Assembly (NCBI RefSeq): GCF_041296385.1
Contig: NC_091017.1
Location: 12,270,001-12,334,000 of the forward strand
Reading direction: 5' to 3'
DNA: 64,000 nt
Origin: Aphelocoma coerulescens
Lineage: Eukaryota > Chordata > Aves > Passeriformes > Corvidae
Positions 1 through 8,555 of this stretch are shown here, piece after piece. How positions within the stretch are numbered: the stretch's first letter is position 1; the number at the start of each line of letters is the position of its first letter. The notes below the pieces were generated by a model, which worked only from the letters and a program-made list of their open reading frames with translations, ran no database searches and was not told where the DNA came from. Position numbers and translations under genes: made by a program.

Positions 1-1740
1 CAAAGGAACAAACTATTGCCACATGAATGGTGCTGGGCGCCATGAGGAGCAGTTAACTTTAACCTGCGCGCTGTCAGCACTCAGAAGAACAACCCCAGCA
101 TGGCAGGGGGGACTTGCAAAAGAAGGAAAGGCCCCTCACCTAGCTATAAACCACCCAAAGTGCAGAGCCAAGTTGAAAACACCACTGCTCTCAAATCAAC
201 CGTGTCAGGACAAAAAGATTTCACTGATCTCCCCCTTCCAGGTACAAACTCTTATGTGCACCACACTCAGAGGGCAATGTGAGCTCCCCAGCGCTGTCTT
301 TCACTCTCGCAGAGTCCAGATACTAACTTGTGAACATCCTACACAAACATTAGCTCATGAAAGTGCCAGCTTGAGCAAGAACAGCAGACCCTCCCATTGC
401 ACCCCCTTGTCATCCAGAGTGCGGCGGTTTGTTGAAAATCATGGACTCGGAAAGACCAATGCAGCAACTGCTTTTCTCTCTCCTACTGCCTTTCCCTGAG
501 CGAGAGGTAGATGGATGATGTGGACTTAGTGGAACAGAAAGAGTATGACTGTACTTATAAGGGAGGAAAACCCCCCACAGCATACTGTGCTGTGTGCAGT
601 ACACGCTCTGAAAAGAGACAAAGCTGAATGCTGCCAGCGGGCTTCGGTTCTCAGACTGCTTGCATGGGCAGAGCTGCGGGCTCTTTTAAGGATGGAAACT
701 GGCATCTGTGAGTGTAAAGAATGTGACTTTCCACACAGCTTAGAAGAAAGGTGCATAGCCCCAGTGAGAAGTGTGTACGTGAAAGACTGGCAGAAGAAGT
801 CGCAGTCCAGCAAGGCTGGTATCTTTTTCTTTGTGCCAAATAGGCACCTTGGGAACATGAAAGTACTTGATGGTAGCCAAACTGACAGTGAAGGCACAGA
901 ACACCGTCGGGTGTGTGCAGTGTACAGACGCAATGTAAAAGCCCTGAGTACCATTTGACTGCAGTCATAGTGCAAGTTTGCAACTGTACCATGCAAGGCC
1001 AGTGAAAGCTTCCTGTGCGGCCACATTTTCGTATTGGAGCTCGCTAGCTGGAAGTGATTCGGTTTGTCTGCAGTATCCGCTCGACTGAATGTGATGTGTC
1101 ACTGGAAAGAAAAGTACAGACCAGCAGTGCGTTTGATATGGTTCAGGGGCTGCAAAGGGAATGTACAGGCCACCTCTGGGATTTTGGTCTTTGTGCATTC
1201 CCATGGCAGCAGTTCCTGGATGTTTTTGTTCTACAGTTTAGGCTCAGTGAGAGAGAAAAAATGCGAGAGCACGCATAGCAGAGCCACAGGGAGAATTGCT
1301 GAGGTATGAGTTGCGTGCTGTTCAGATACTGCCGTACCAAAGGCCTACCTAAACACTGCTGCTGATCTAGCATGTCTTTCTGTAGCAAGACTTGTTGGTA
1401 CTGCAAAACAGAAGATGCGTGAGGTCAAATGAATCTGGACAGAAAATTTCAGACGAGCAGCCTATGAGTGCATGATTGAAACAGTAAATTTAGGTGACAG
1501 AATAGATCGTGGCATCGATTTGCGTAGTGTTAATATTCTCTGAAGGGAATGCAAAAAGCCAAGATGTGTTTTCCATTCTAGCTGTTCCTGACAAAAACTG
1601 AGGAATAAAACTTTCGTTCTAGATGGAATGTAACATTCAGTTCCCAGGATTTTGCACTCCAAAGTTCAACAAAAGAGTTTCCACAAGAATCTTGAGAAGA
1701 AGCACAATCACTTCCACCTAGAGCTGGAAGAGGAAGAGGC
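1..1740. other. AT-richer leader domain of the unit, no gene found
   Basis: Reference for the equivalents at 10097-11836, 20193-21932, 31520-33259, 44080-45819 and 55408-57147. Less CpG-rich than the next domain. Positions about 405-660 look like a degraded copy of core sequence at 6495-6700 (shared CCTGAGCGAGAG-type stretch, then GCAGTNNACGCT, then GACAAAGCT/GGCAAAGCT). A 19-base block at 1208-1226 recurs exactly at 9213-9231 in the tail. An AATAAA hexamer lies at 1604-1609, with no supported transcript. Open frames such as 545-958 (+) and 526-1026 (-) overlap one another and look like no known protein. Confidence 0.6.
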
Positions 1741-1960
1741 AGCGGCACAAGCAAGTGCCCTTGAGCGTCCTCCTTCCGAATGCTAGAACGTCAATTCAGC
1801 AGGCAGGAGTGCAGCAGCCACCCTTCGTCTTGCAAGCCCATACGACGCGCACACCAGCCCGGTGCTCTGCGGCTTCGTCCTTCGCCTTTTCGAGCACGCC
1901 GTACCTTCATTCTCCCGGAGGCGAACAGCGGTCTGCTTCTCGCACGGAACGCTGTGTCGG
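1741..1960 (+). repeat. Diverged direct repeat of 3735-3960
   Basis: Shares ACGTCAATTCAGCAGGCAGG and the following CGTCTTGCA, GCTTCGT, TTCGCCTTTTCGAGCACGCC stretches with 3787-3960 at an offset of about 1,999 bases. The GCTTCGTTCTTCGCCTT element is the reverse complement of a motif in block R (compare 6007-6030), so inverted pieces are embedded here too. Confidence 0.7.
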
Positions 1961-2214
1961 CAGCCAAGCGCTCCAGTGCACTGCTTCTGCCCAAACACGC
2001 CTGGGCCCTGCACCTCTCCTTCCCAGCGCTACGTAGCAGCACAATCTGTCCCTCTTGCGATCCCAAGCTAAGCGGAAAGCTTCTCGGCTACGTCTCCCGC
2101 AGAGAGCTGTGCCAGGACAATAAGCTTGCAAGCACTTTGCTCCTGACACTAGTGGCAACAGGGATTCGCACCACCTTCCAGGAGCAGTCCTCTTGCCTTT
2201 TACAAGGTGCAAAA

Positions 2215-2229
2215 GCGCCCCCTCTGTGG
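2215..2229 (-). promoter_or_regulatory. Possible CTCF-type motif (partial match)
   Basis: The minus strand reads CCACAGAGGGGGCGC. The AGGGGGCGC half agrees with the vertebrate CTCF core; the CCACC half aligns only with a one-base shift. It occurs once per unit, in the CpG-rich core (also 12311, 22407, 33734, 46294 and 57622). CTCF binding in each monomer is known for the human DXZ4 macrosatellite; here it is conjecture. Confidence 0.2.
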
Positions 2230-2341
2230 CGGTGCTGTCTGCCCGGTCTTTCTCGGCTCGAAGCACCACGAGGCACACAAGACTCTCTCGCAAGGACCGA
2301 AATTCCCGATAGGCGTCTCTGCGCTTTCTGCAATGCTGCAC

Positions 2342-2624
2342 GCACAAGCCCGGTGCTCTGAGGCTTCGTTCTTCGCCTTTCGTTGTCTGGGCAGAAGAGA
2401 AGCCGAGCGAGGCCATTGTGCTTTGCCGCTTGTCAGTGTGCTGTGCACGGTTTTTCCGCAGCTCGAGCTAGCGGGAGACCCCTTCGGTTTCGCGGCGTCC
2501 ACACTACCCATGGTAGCTCTCGCTCAGCGAAACTTGAAGGGGAGAAGCACTTGCTGGATGAGTCTTTCAGTGTGCAGGACTTTGAAAACACAGCAGCGCA
2601 ATCGGGGCCACGAGAAGGACCGCT
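2342..2624 (-). repeat. Inverted copy of core blocks R-Q (left arm)
   Basis: Read on the minus strand, this stretch follows the same order as 2900-3215 on the plus strand: a TTTCAAAG segment, CACTGAAAGACTC, CCAGCAAGTGCTTCTCCCC, GAGCTCGAG-like, CCGTGCAC, GGCAAAG, then AAGGCGAAGAACGAAGCC and CAGAGCACCGGG. The two arms are separated by about 275 bases of X-P type sequence. The pair is imperfect (my estimate 70-80%), so it is an old inversion rather than a fresh palindrome. It is present in every unit. Confidence 0.6.
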
Positions 2625-2843
2625 GAGAAGTCGCTCTCGCACAGAGAACCGTGCCAGGATGACGAGCTCGCCCAGCATTTGCCCCTGACACTTGGGGAAC
2701 TCGTAGTTGCCAGTGCCTTCCAGGGGCAGTCTGCTTTCTGTCATAACCTGCATAGGGCCCGTCAGATGGTGGTGCTGTCTGCCTTCTCCTTCTCGGCCAG
2801 AGTGTACTCTGGTGCACACTGCAGTCTGGCAAGGAGCAAAGAT

Positions 2844-2872
2844 CTTCGGTAGACATCTCGCACAGGAGAAAG
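2844..2872 (+). repeat. 29-bp recombination tract, left
   Basis: Identical over 29 bases (CTTCGGTAGACATCTCGCAC... to GAAAG) to 4076-4104. Outside the tract the next mismatches are T/G at 2843 against 4075 and T/G at 2873 against 4105. After those, similarity runs on imperfectly for about 70 bases upstream and five bases downstream. The sub-repeat junctions in units 3 and 5 map within this tract. Confidence 0.85.
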
Positions 2873-2899
2873 TTGCCAAGAAAGAACCACGTTCTTCAT

Positions 2900-3215
2900 C
2901 AGCCCTCTTCATATCCCGATTGGGGTGCTGCCTTCAAAGCCTTGCACATTGAAAGACTTCTCCAGCAAGTGCTTCTCCCCTGGCGCACTTCGCTGAGTGA
3001 GAGCTGCATGGGCAGCGTGGACTGAGCGAAACCGAAAGGGTGTCGCTGTAGCTCGAGCTGAGCAAAGAAACCGTGCACGGTGCACCGTTGATGGGTGCAG
3101 CATGCACGCGGAAAAGCAGCAAAGTTCACTGCCATCGCTGGCCTTCTCTTCAGTCCAGACCACTTAAGGCAAACAATTTAGCTGCAGAGCACTGGGCTTG
3201 CGTGTGCAGTGCACC
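2900..3215 (+). repeat. Core blocks Q-R, right arm of inverted pair
   Basis: Plus-strand partner of 2342-2624. It lies inside the 1,232-base sub-repeat, so in units 3 to 5 one left arm faces two or three right arms. Confidence 0.6.
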
Positions 3216-3748
3216 AAATTGCCCAAGACCAGCAAGGGCTCGTTCACAAGCAGAGTCGGCTGAGAGCATTCTTGCTTGCTCCAGAAAGGAAGCCGCAGCT
3301 ATAGTGCTTCATCCCACAGCGTGGACATAGGCACTTTCCTAGTTGTTCAGCCTTGCAGAGTCCCTGCAACTAGAGCTCAGCCAGGAGCAGGCGTCAAAGC
3401 AGAAGGCTTTCCTAAAGCACGCCTCTCCAACCAGCCTTCGGAAATCGCAAATGACACTGTGGCTCTGTGCCTTTCTTCTAAGACAGACGCCCACCTTGCT
3501 TTCACTCTCGCAGCTCCCTTGGCAGCCTCCAGCAGCTGCTTTCCTGGAGAACGGCCCGAGAAGTAGAAGCCAGGGCTGGGCTGCACCTTCGCCTTCCGCA
3601 CGTAAGCGGCACCAGACTCACCGGTGCGCTCTGTTCTTCCCTCCTCCGCTGCATGCTACTACCATCGTGTTCTCGGAAAGACGGAGACTGAAGGGAAGCG
3701 CAAATGCTTCCACAGAGAGCTACAAGAGGAATAGGCAGCAGCAGCACA
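3072..3748 (+). repeat. Diverged direct repeat, copy 1 (blocks R-S)
   Basis: Aligns with 5020-5698 at an offset of about 1,950 bases, from the CCGTGCACGG/TCGTGCACGC motif to the GGCAGCAGCAGCACA motif that ends both. Identity is roughly 85% by eye. One single-base length difference (near 3434 against 5385) would shift any reading frame, and many substitutions would change amino acids. Both points argue against coding function. Confidence 0.75.
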
Positions 3749-3755
3749 GGTAAGT
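3747..3755 (+). other. Splice-donor-like CAG|GTAAGT
   Basis: Matches the vertebrate 5' splice-site consensus exactly. Intact in the single copies of units 1, 2 and 6 and in the last copies (and unit 4's middle copy) of units 3 to 5. Changed to CAGGAAAGT in the first copy of units 3, 4 and 5 (23943, 35270, 47830). Without transcript evidence this is only a motif. Confidence 0.25.
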
Positions 3756-4075
3756 GCCGTGGAACTTCCTCCTTCCCAAGGCTATAACGTCAATTCAGCA
3801 GGCAGGAGAGTGGCAGCCACGCTCGTCTTGCAGCCCGTACAACGAGCACGCGAGCCCGGCGCTCCGCGGCTTCGTTCTTCGCCTTTTCGAGCACGCCGTA
3901 CCTTCGTTCCCCCGGAGGCGGACGGTCTTCTGCTTCTCGCCCGGAACACTGTGCCCGGCAGTGCAGCGCTTTCTGCGGCAAGCTGCAAAGCGCCCGTCAG
4001 ATGGCGATGCTGTCTGCCCGCTCCTCGGCTCGAGTGTACTCCGGCGCACGCTGCCGTCTCGCAAGGAGCAAAGAG

Positions 4076-4104
4076 CTTCGGTAGACATCTCGCACAGGAG
4101 AAAG
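4076..4104 (+). repeat. 29-bp recombination tract, right
   Basis: Right-hand partner of 2844-2872, 1,232 bases downstream. In unit 4 both junctions keep the G that follows this right tract, so the switch there lies a few bases further on, in the shared TGCCA. Confidence 0.85.
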
Positions 4105-4292
4105 GTGCCAGGACGACACCACATTCCTCCTCACCCCTTCTCGTGGCCCACATTGTGGTGCTGCCTTCAAAGCCGTGCGCATTGAAAGACTCTTCCAGCA
4201 AGTGCTTCTCCCCTGGCACACTTCGCTCAGCGACAGCTACGTGGGCAGCGTGGACTCAGCGAAACTGAAAGGGTGTCCTTGTAGCTCGAGCT

Positions 4293-5004
4293 TGTTGGAG
4301 AGGATGAAAGTTTGGTAAGAAAGTTTCACAGCTATGTAAGCTTGACAGAAAGATCTCTGAATGTAGAAACTTAGCATGAGGTAGAAATGGAAACGAGTTT
4401 TGATAGAGAGTAAAAGGTGTTTTGCTGAAACACTGATCACTGAATAACTGAGAAGGCAAAGGTTGGAGATTGAGTTGGAAGGAGATGTTTTTTATTAGGA
4501 CACCGGTATGTGAGTACAAACAAGCACATGTTTTTCACCAAGTAAATAAGTCTCAAGAAGGCCATAAGGAAATAGAAAACATGTTTTTACCAAAAAGAGA
4601 GCTATCGCAGGCAAACAAGAAATGTCGATGTAGCAAGAAGAAGAGAGGTCTGAGAATTTTCCACTGTAAGCTTAAATTGTAACATACTTACTCTTGTGAT
4701 TGGATAAGAATGACTATAATATGGTAATGGTAGTAGTCATGATAGGCTACAGGCAAATGTAAAGGTATTGTTGTATGGTGCTTATTGGTTGCTATGTATT
4801 GAGATACTCAGCAAAGAAAAATACATAATGCTTTCTAACTTGAACAGAAAGCGGCTCCAGGTATGCCTACCAGCTGTAGCTGACAGCTGTAGGGCTGGCT
4901 CTGGATACCCACTCCCTGAAATGCTGTAACTTCGCCTATGCAATACACAGCTTTCAAGAGAGCCGCCTGAAGTCCAGACACCCTTCGCGAGCCTTTCTCC
5001 TATA
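4293..5004 (+). mobile_element. LTR-like insertion A, unit 1
   Basis: AT-rich segment that interrupts the core module. Sequence to its left ends in the CTCGAGCT of block Q, and homology to the interval after 3060 resumes at 5005. GAGCT occurs at both edges (4288-4292 and 5005-5009), which may be a target-site duplication or chance. The segment begins TGTTGG. A CA that could end an LTR is at 4948-4949, and a TATA-like AAATACATAA at 4819-4828. CCAAT-like TGATTGG and repeated GGTTGC motifs fit a retroviral U3. No retroviral genes accompany it. The call as an avian-type solo LTR is inference; the last 55 bases may not belong to it. Confidence 0.45.
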
Positions 5005-5019
5005 GAGCTGTGGAAAGAA

Positions 5020-5698
5020 ATCGTGCACGCTACACCGAGGGTGCGTGCAGCATGCACGAGCAAAAGCGGCAAAGTTCAGTGCCCTCGCTGGGCTTCCCTT
5101 CCGTGCGGATAACGTGAGGCGAAAAATGAAGCCGCAGAGCACCGGGCTTGCAGGTGCAGTGCACCGAGTTGCAGAAGTCCAGCAGGCTCGTTCACAAGCC
5201 AAGCCGGCTGAGGGAGTCCTCGCGTCTCCAAAAGGGAACGCGGAGCCGTAGCACTTCATCCCACAGCGTGGAGATAGGCACTTCCCTAGTCGTTCAGCCT
5301 TGCAGAGTCCCTGCAGCTAGAGCTCACCCAGGAGCAGGCGTCAAAGCAGAAGGCCCTCCTAAAGCACCCTTTCTCCAAGCAGCCTCCTGAAAGGGCGCAT
5401 CACAGTGCGGCTCTGCGCCTTTCTTCTAAGACAGACGCCCGCTATACTTTCGTGCTCGCAGCTCCCTTGGCAGCCTCCAGCAGCTACTCTCCTGGAGAAC
5501 GGCCGTAGACGTCAAAGCCAGTGCTGGGCTGCACCTCCGCCCTCCCCAGGTAAGCAACAGCGAACTCACCGGTGCACTCTGTACTTCCCTCCTCCGCTTG
5601 GATCCTACATGCATTCGTGTTCTCCGAAACTCAGAGACTGAAGGGAAGGGCAATTGCTTCCCCAGATAGCTGCAAGGGCACTAGGCAGCAGCAGCACA
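5020..5698 (+). repeat. Diverged direct repeat, copy 2 (blocks R-S)
   Basis: Partner of 3072-3748. It resumes core homology right after the LTR-like insertion at 4293-5004. It holds the second BamHI site (5600-5605) and a donor-like CAG|GTAAGC at 5547-5555. It is followed directly by Q-type sequence. Confidence 0.75.
5547..5555 (+). other. Splice-donor-like CAG|GTAAGC
   Basis: Close donor consensus in block S copy 2. The paralogous position in copy 1 (near 3601) has AC|GTAAGC, so the GTAAGC hexamer persists between diverged copies. Function unproven. Confidence 0.2.
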
Positions 5699-5955
5699 AA
5701 TTTCACATGACCTGATGCACTGTAGAGATATTACCCTGTTACCCCTCCTTTCTCCTCGTCCTCGACCAATTGTGGTGGGATGTCGAAAGGCTTGGCCAGC
5801 GAAAAGCTCATCCAGCAAGGGCGTCTCTCTTGACGCATTTCCCTGACCGAGAGCTACACAGATGGTCTGGACACTGTAAAACAGCAAGAAAATAATTCTA
5901 TGTCCAGCTGAGGAAAATCCGTGCACAGAAAAATGTAGATGCCTGCAGTAAACAA

Positions 5956-6114
5956 TCTGAAGAGCGGCAAAGCTCCAAGCCATCGCTGCGCTTCAGTCCT
6001 GTCCGGACCACAGAAGGCGAAGAACGAAGCAGCTGGGCACCGGCTTCATGGACTCAGTGGCGCGACTTGCAAACGTCCAGCCAAGAGCTGCTTCAACAAG
6101 CAGATTCAGCCGAG
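5956..6114 (+). repeat. Core block R duplication, copy 1
   Basis: Starts GGCAAAGCTCCAAGCCATCG and runs through GTCCTGTCCGGACCACAGA and TGGGCACCGGCTTCATGG. Nearly identical to 6690-6845, which makes it the youngest of the internal duplications apart from the 1,232-base sub-repeat. Offset is about 734 bases. Confidence 0.8.
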
Positions 6115-6689
6115 AATGCTCTGCCTGCACTTTCCCTCGCAGCGCTAGGCAGCACCACGTTCTGTTTGCGTGGCAGCCTGATTCTTAACGGAAAGATTCT
6201 CAATGCCTGTGTCTGGCACAGAGAACGGTTTTAGGTCAGCAAGCTCACCCGGCGCTTACCCTCGACGCGTGCAAACCTGTATTTGCACCGCATTCCAGTG
6301 GCAGCCCTCTTTCCTTTCCAGCCGGCACAGCGCCGTCAGATCGCGGTGCTCTCTGCACCTGCCTTCTCGCTTCCAAGTGCCACCGCGCACATTACAGCCT
6401 TGCAGGGAGCGAAGAGGCGGAGAGGCGTCTCGCAAAGAAGAACGTGCCGGGACGAAAAGGTGCTCTTTCCTTTCTCCTCCTCCTTTGCCCGAATGGTGGT
6501 GCTGTGTTGAAAGGCTTGGCCAGCGAAAAGCTCATCCAGCAAGTGTTTCTCTCCTGACGCCTTTCGCTGAGCGAGAGAGCTACACGGACACTTTCGACTC
6601 GGGGAAACAGCAAGAGAATGACTGTACGTCGAGCTGAGGAAAAGCCGTGCACAGCAGCCTGTGGCTGCGTGCAGTGTTCACGCTGAAGA

Positions 6690-6845
6690 GCGGCAAAGCT
6701 CCAAGCCATCGCTGCGCTTCAGTCCTGTCCGGACCACAGAAGGCGAAGAACGAAGCAGCTGGGCACCGGCTTCATGGGCTCAGTGGAGCGACTTGCAAAT
6801 GTCCAGCCAAGAGCTGCTTCAACAAGCAGATTCAGCTGAGAATGC
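6690..6845 (+). repeat. Core block R duplication, copy 2
   Basis: Partner of 5956-6114, differing at only a few bases (for example TGGACTCAGTGGCGCG against TGGGCTCAGTGGAGCG). It ends where the core gives way to sequence leading into the TTGCC block. Confidence 0.8.
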
Positions 6846-7024
6846 TCTGCCTGCTTCAACAAAGTAAGGCGCAGCCCTTGCACTGCAGCACACTGCCTGG
6901 CCAGAAACAGGTTCTTACACCTTCAGTGCTGCCGAGCCCACGCAGCTTGAGCACACCCAGAAGGACGCGTCCAGAAAGAAGGCGTTCTTCGAGTGCCTTG
7001 TCCTTCCTTGTTCTGTCTTTCATC

Positions 7025-7069
7025 TGCACCTGAAACAGTGGGTCTACGTGTTTTCCTTCCCAGGGAAAA
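7025..7069 (+). repeat. Inverted arm flanking the TTGCC block, left
   Basis: TGCACCTGAAACAGTGGG and the following TTTCCTTCCCAGGGAAAA match the reverse complement of 8878-8922 at about 40 of 45 positions by eye. A second partial copy of the same motif is at 7218-7260. Confidence 0.65.
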
Positions 7070-7763
7070 GAACTTTCATTCTTGTCCAGGAGTCTATGGC
7101 TAAAATGGTGATTGCATGTCCCATATCCAATACAACCAAGGATTACTCCCGGAGGAAAGCTGCCAGGACAGATGGGTCTTGCTGGCTTTGACCACCCCTG
7201 GGCCACCTCTCATATTCTCCTGAAACAGTGGGGTACATGAAGGCATTGCCATACCTGATCATCCCTTGCCATGCAGAGCCCAGCCTTGCATTGCCTTACA
7301 GACACCTCTGTGTACCTCCCTTGCCCTTCCTATGTCTCCATTGCATGGCCTTGTTCACCAATCTCCCACCTTGACTTTCTTACCCCTTGTTTCCTGGTCT
7401 TGTCTTGCCTGCTTCTCCTATGACTCTCTTGGCCTTGCCTAAGTCTCTCTTGCCTTGCTTTGCAAAGCCAACACTTGCCTTGCCCTGCTACCCCTCTTTC
7501 CCTCGCCTAGTCTACCCACACCTACCCACCTTTGACTGGCCTATCCATCCGATCATCACCTTTTCTGCACCACCCCTCCATGCTCTTGTCTTGCCTTGGC
7601 CTGCCTACCCTTCCCTTGCCTTGCACTGCCTTGCATAACCCTTGCCCTTCTTGACATTTGTGCCCCTTTCCAACATGGCCTTGCTTTCCTTTGCCTACCC
7701 CTCCCAATCCCTGCTTTGCCTACAGATTCCTGGCCTTCTTTTGTCTACCACTCCTTTGCCTTT

Positions 7764-8087
7764 TGTGGGAACCAACAGCTGGTCTGAAGGCCTCACAGAC
7801 ATTTCCGTTGATACAATCATTTTGTACCCGTGAGAATTGCAGAAGCAAGAAGATAAACAACAGAAAGAAGTTGTAACAGCTGCAAAAGGGACGATACTGG
7901 CTGATGTTTAGCAAAGAATGTGTGTACACTATAGACAACCAGTAGTATTGTATTATAGCAAAATAATAGTCCATGCACATGTAGCTAAAAAAGTGCATAA
8001 GAGAAGATGCATAAATAATACAAGTGGTTTTTTGCCATTGCTCGGGGCAGAGAGTGTATGTGTGTCGTGACCGTCTCAACAGCAACA
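7764..8087 (+). mobile_element. LTR-like insertion B, unit 1
   Basis: A 324-base segment of unrelated, AT-richer sequence inside the TTGCC block. It begins TGTGGG and ends CAACA, so it has TG...CA termini, and is flanked by GCCTTT (7758-7763) and GCCTTG (8088-8093), a near-perfect six-base duplication. The flank evidence is weak because GCCTT is common in this block. A TATA- or polyadenylation-like ATAAATAATA is at 8011-8020, followed by about 70 bases that could be R-U5. Size, termini and layout fit a solo LTR of an avian retrovirus-like element. No internal genes are present and the family is not identified. Confidence 0.5.
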
Positions 8088-8523
8088 GCCTTGCACTGCC
8101 TTTCATAACCAGCCCCTGCCTACTGCCTCCTTCCCTGGCCTTCCATGTCTTGTCTTCCTCTCCTTTGATTTAACTTGCTTCTCCTATCTCTCCCTTGCTT
8201 GCCTTACTCCACTGACCTTTCTGTGTTCTTGCCTTGACTTGCCTAGCTGTTCCTTGCTTCACATTGCTTTGTGTAAGCATTCCCTGTTTTTATTTGCCTA
8301 CCCCTTTCTTGCCTGGCCTTTCCTTGCCTAGCCTTTCTTGTCTTTGCCTGCCCTCTGCATCACTGGACTTACCTTCCTATGCCCTGCCTTCCCTACAGCT
8401 TCTGGGCCTTCTCTTGCCTCGCACTCATTGGCCCTACTTTGCTGCCTGCTCACTGCTCTTGCTTTGCTTTCCCTAACTTTCCCTTGACTTGACTAGAATT
8501 GCCTAAACTTGCTTTGACTGCAT

Positions 8524-8555
8524 TGCCTTGCCTGCATGGAAGAAAAGGCAAGGCA
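8524..8555. repeat. Hairpin at strand switch of the TTGCC block
   Basis: TGCCTTGCCT (8524-8533) and AGGCAAGGCA (8546-8555) are perfect complements separated by a 12-base loop. Weaker complementarity continues outward. Repeated at 18620-18651, 29947-29978, 42507-42538, 53835-53866 and 63931-63962. Confidence 0.8.

Larger units (their letters stand above)
2873..4104 (+). repeat. 1,232-bp sub-repeat, unit 1, only copy
   Basis: Boundaries are set by a 29-base perfect direct repeat at 2844-2872 and 4076-4104. Exchange between these two tracts produces the extra copies in units 3 to 5. The segment holds parts of the older modules: a block resembling 4105-4292, a block resembling 5020-5698, and a stretch resembling 1741-1960. 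It contains a consensus-like splice donor CAG|GTAAGT at 3747-3755. No gene is recognisable in it. Confidence 0.9.
1741..7024. repeat. CpG-rich core built of diverged internal modules
   Basis: Equivalents start at 11837, 21933, 33260, 45820 and 57148. Several sequence blocks recur with roughly 75-90% identity by eye. Block P (GTGCTGTCTGCC to AAGAGCTTCGG-like) is at about 2217-2345, 2760-2872, 3990-4104 and 6325-6460. Block Q (TCAAAGCC, ATTGAAAGACT, CCAGCAAGTGCTTCTC) is at 2900-3060, 4105-4292, 5765-5910 and 6490-6640. Block R (GGCAAAGTTC, CCATCGCTG) is at 3070-3280, 5020-5230, 5936-6110 and 6655-6860. Block S is at 3280-3748 and 5230-5698. An inverted Q-R copy occupies about 2342-2624. I count about 20 CpG in roughly 130 bases around 3831-3960. 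No coding sequence is supported. Confidence 0.7.

Noticed and set aside
545..958. 137-codon plus-strand frame opposite a 166-codon minus-strand frame
   Set aside because: The two overlap almost completely, both are low in similarity to anything I know, and the region partly derives from a degraded copy of a core module.
4293..5004. A complete endogenous retrovirus
   Set aside because: Neither LTR-like insertion has gag, pol or env-like reading frames next to it; each looks like a solo LTR or an unrelated fragment.
7387..7638. Leucine/proline-rich open frames resembling secreted or membrane peptides
   Set aside because: They are direct translations of TTGCC and CCTTG repeats and carry the repeat's low complexity.
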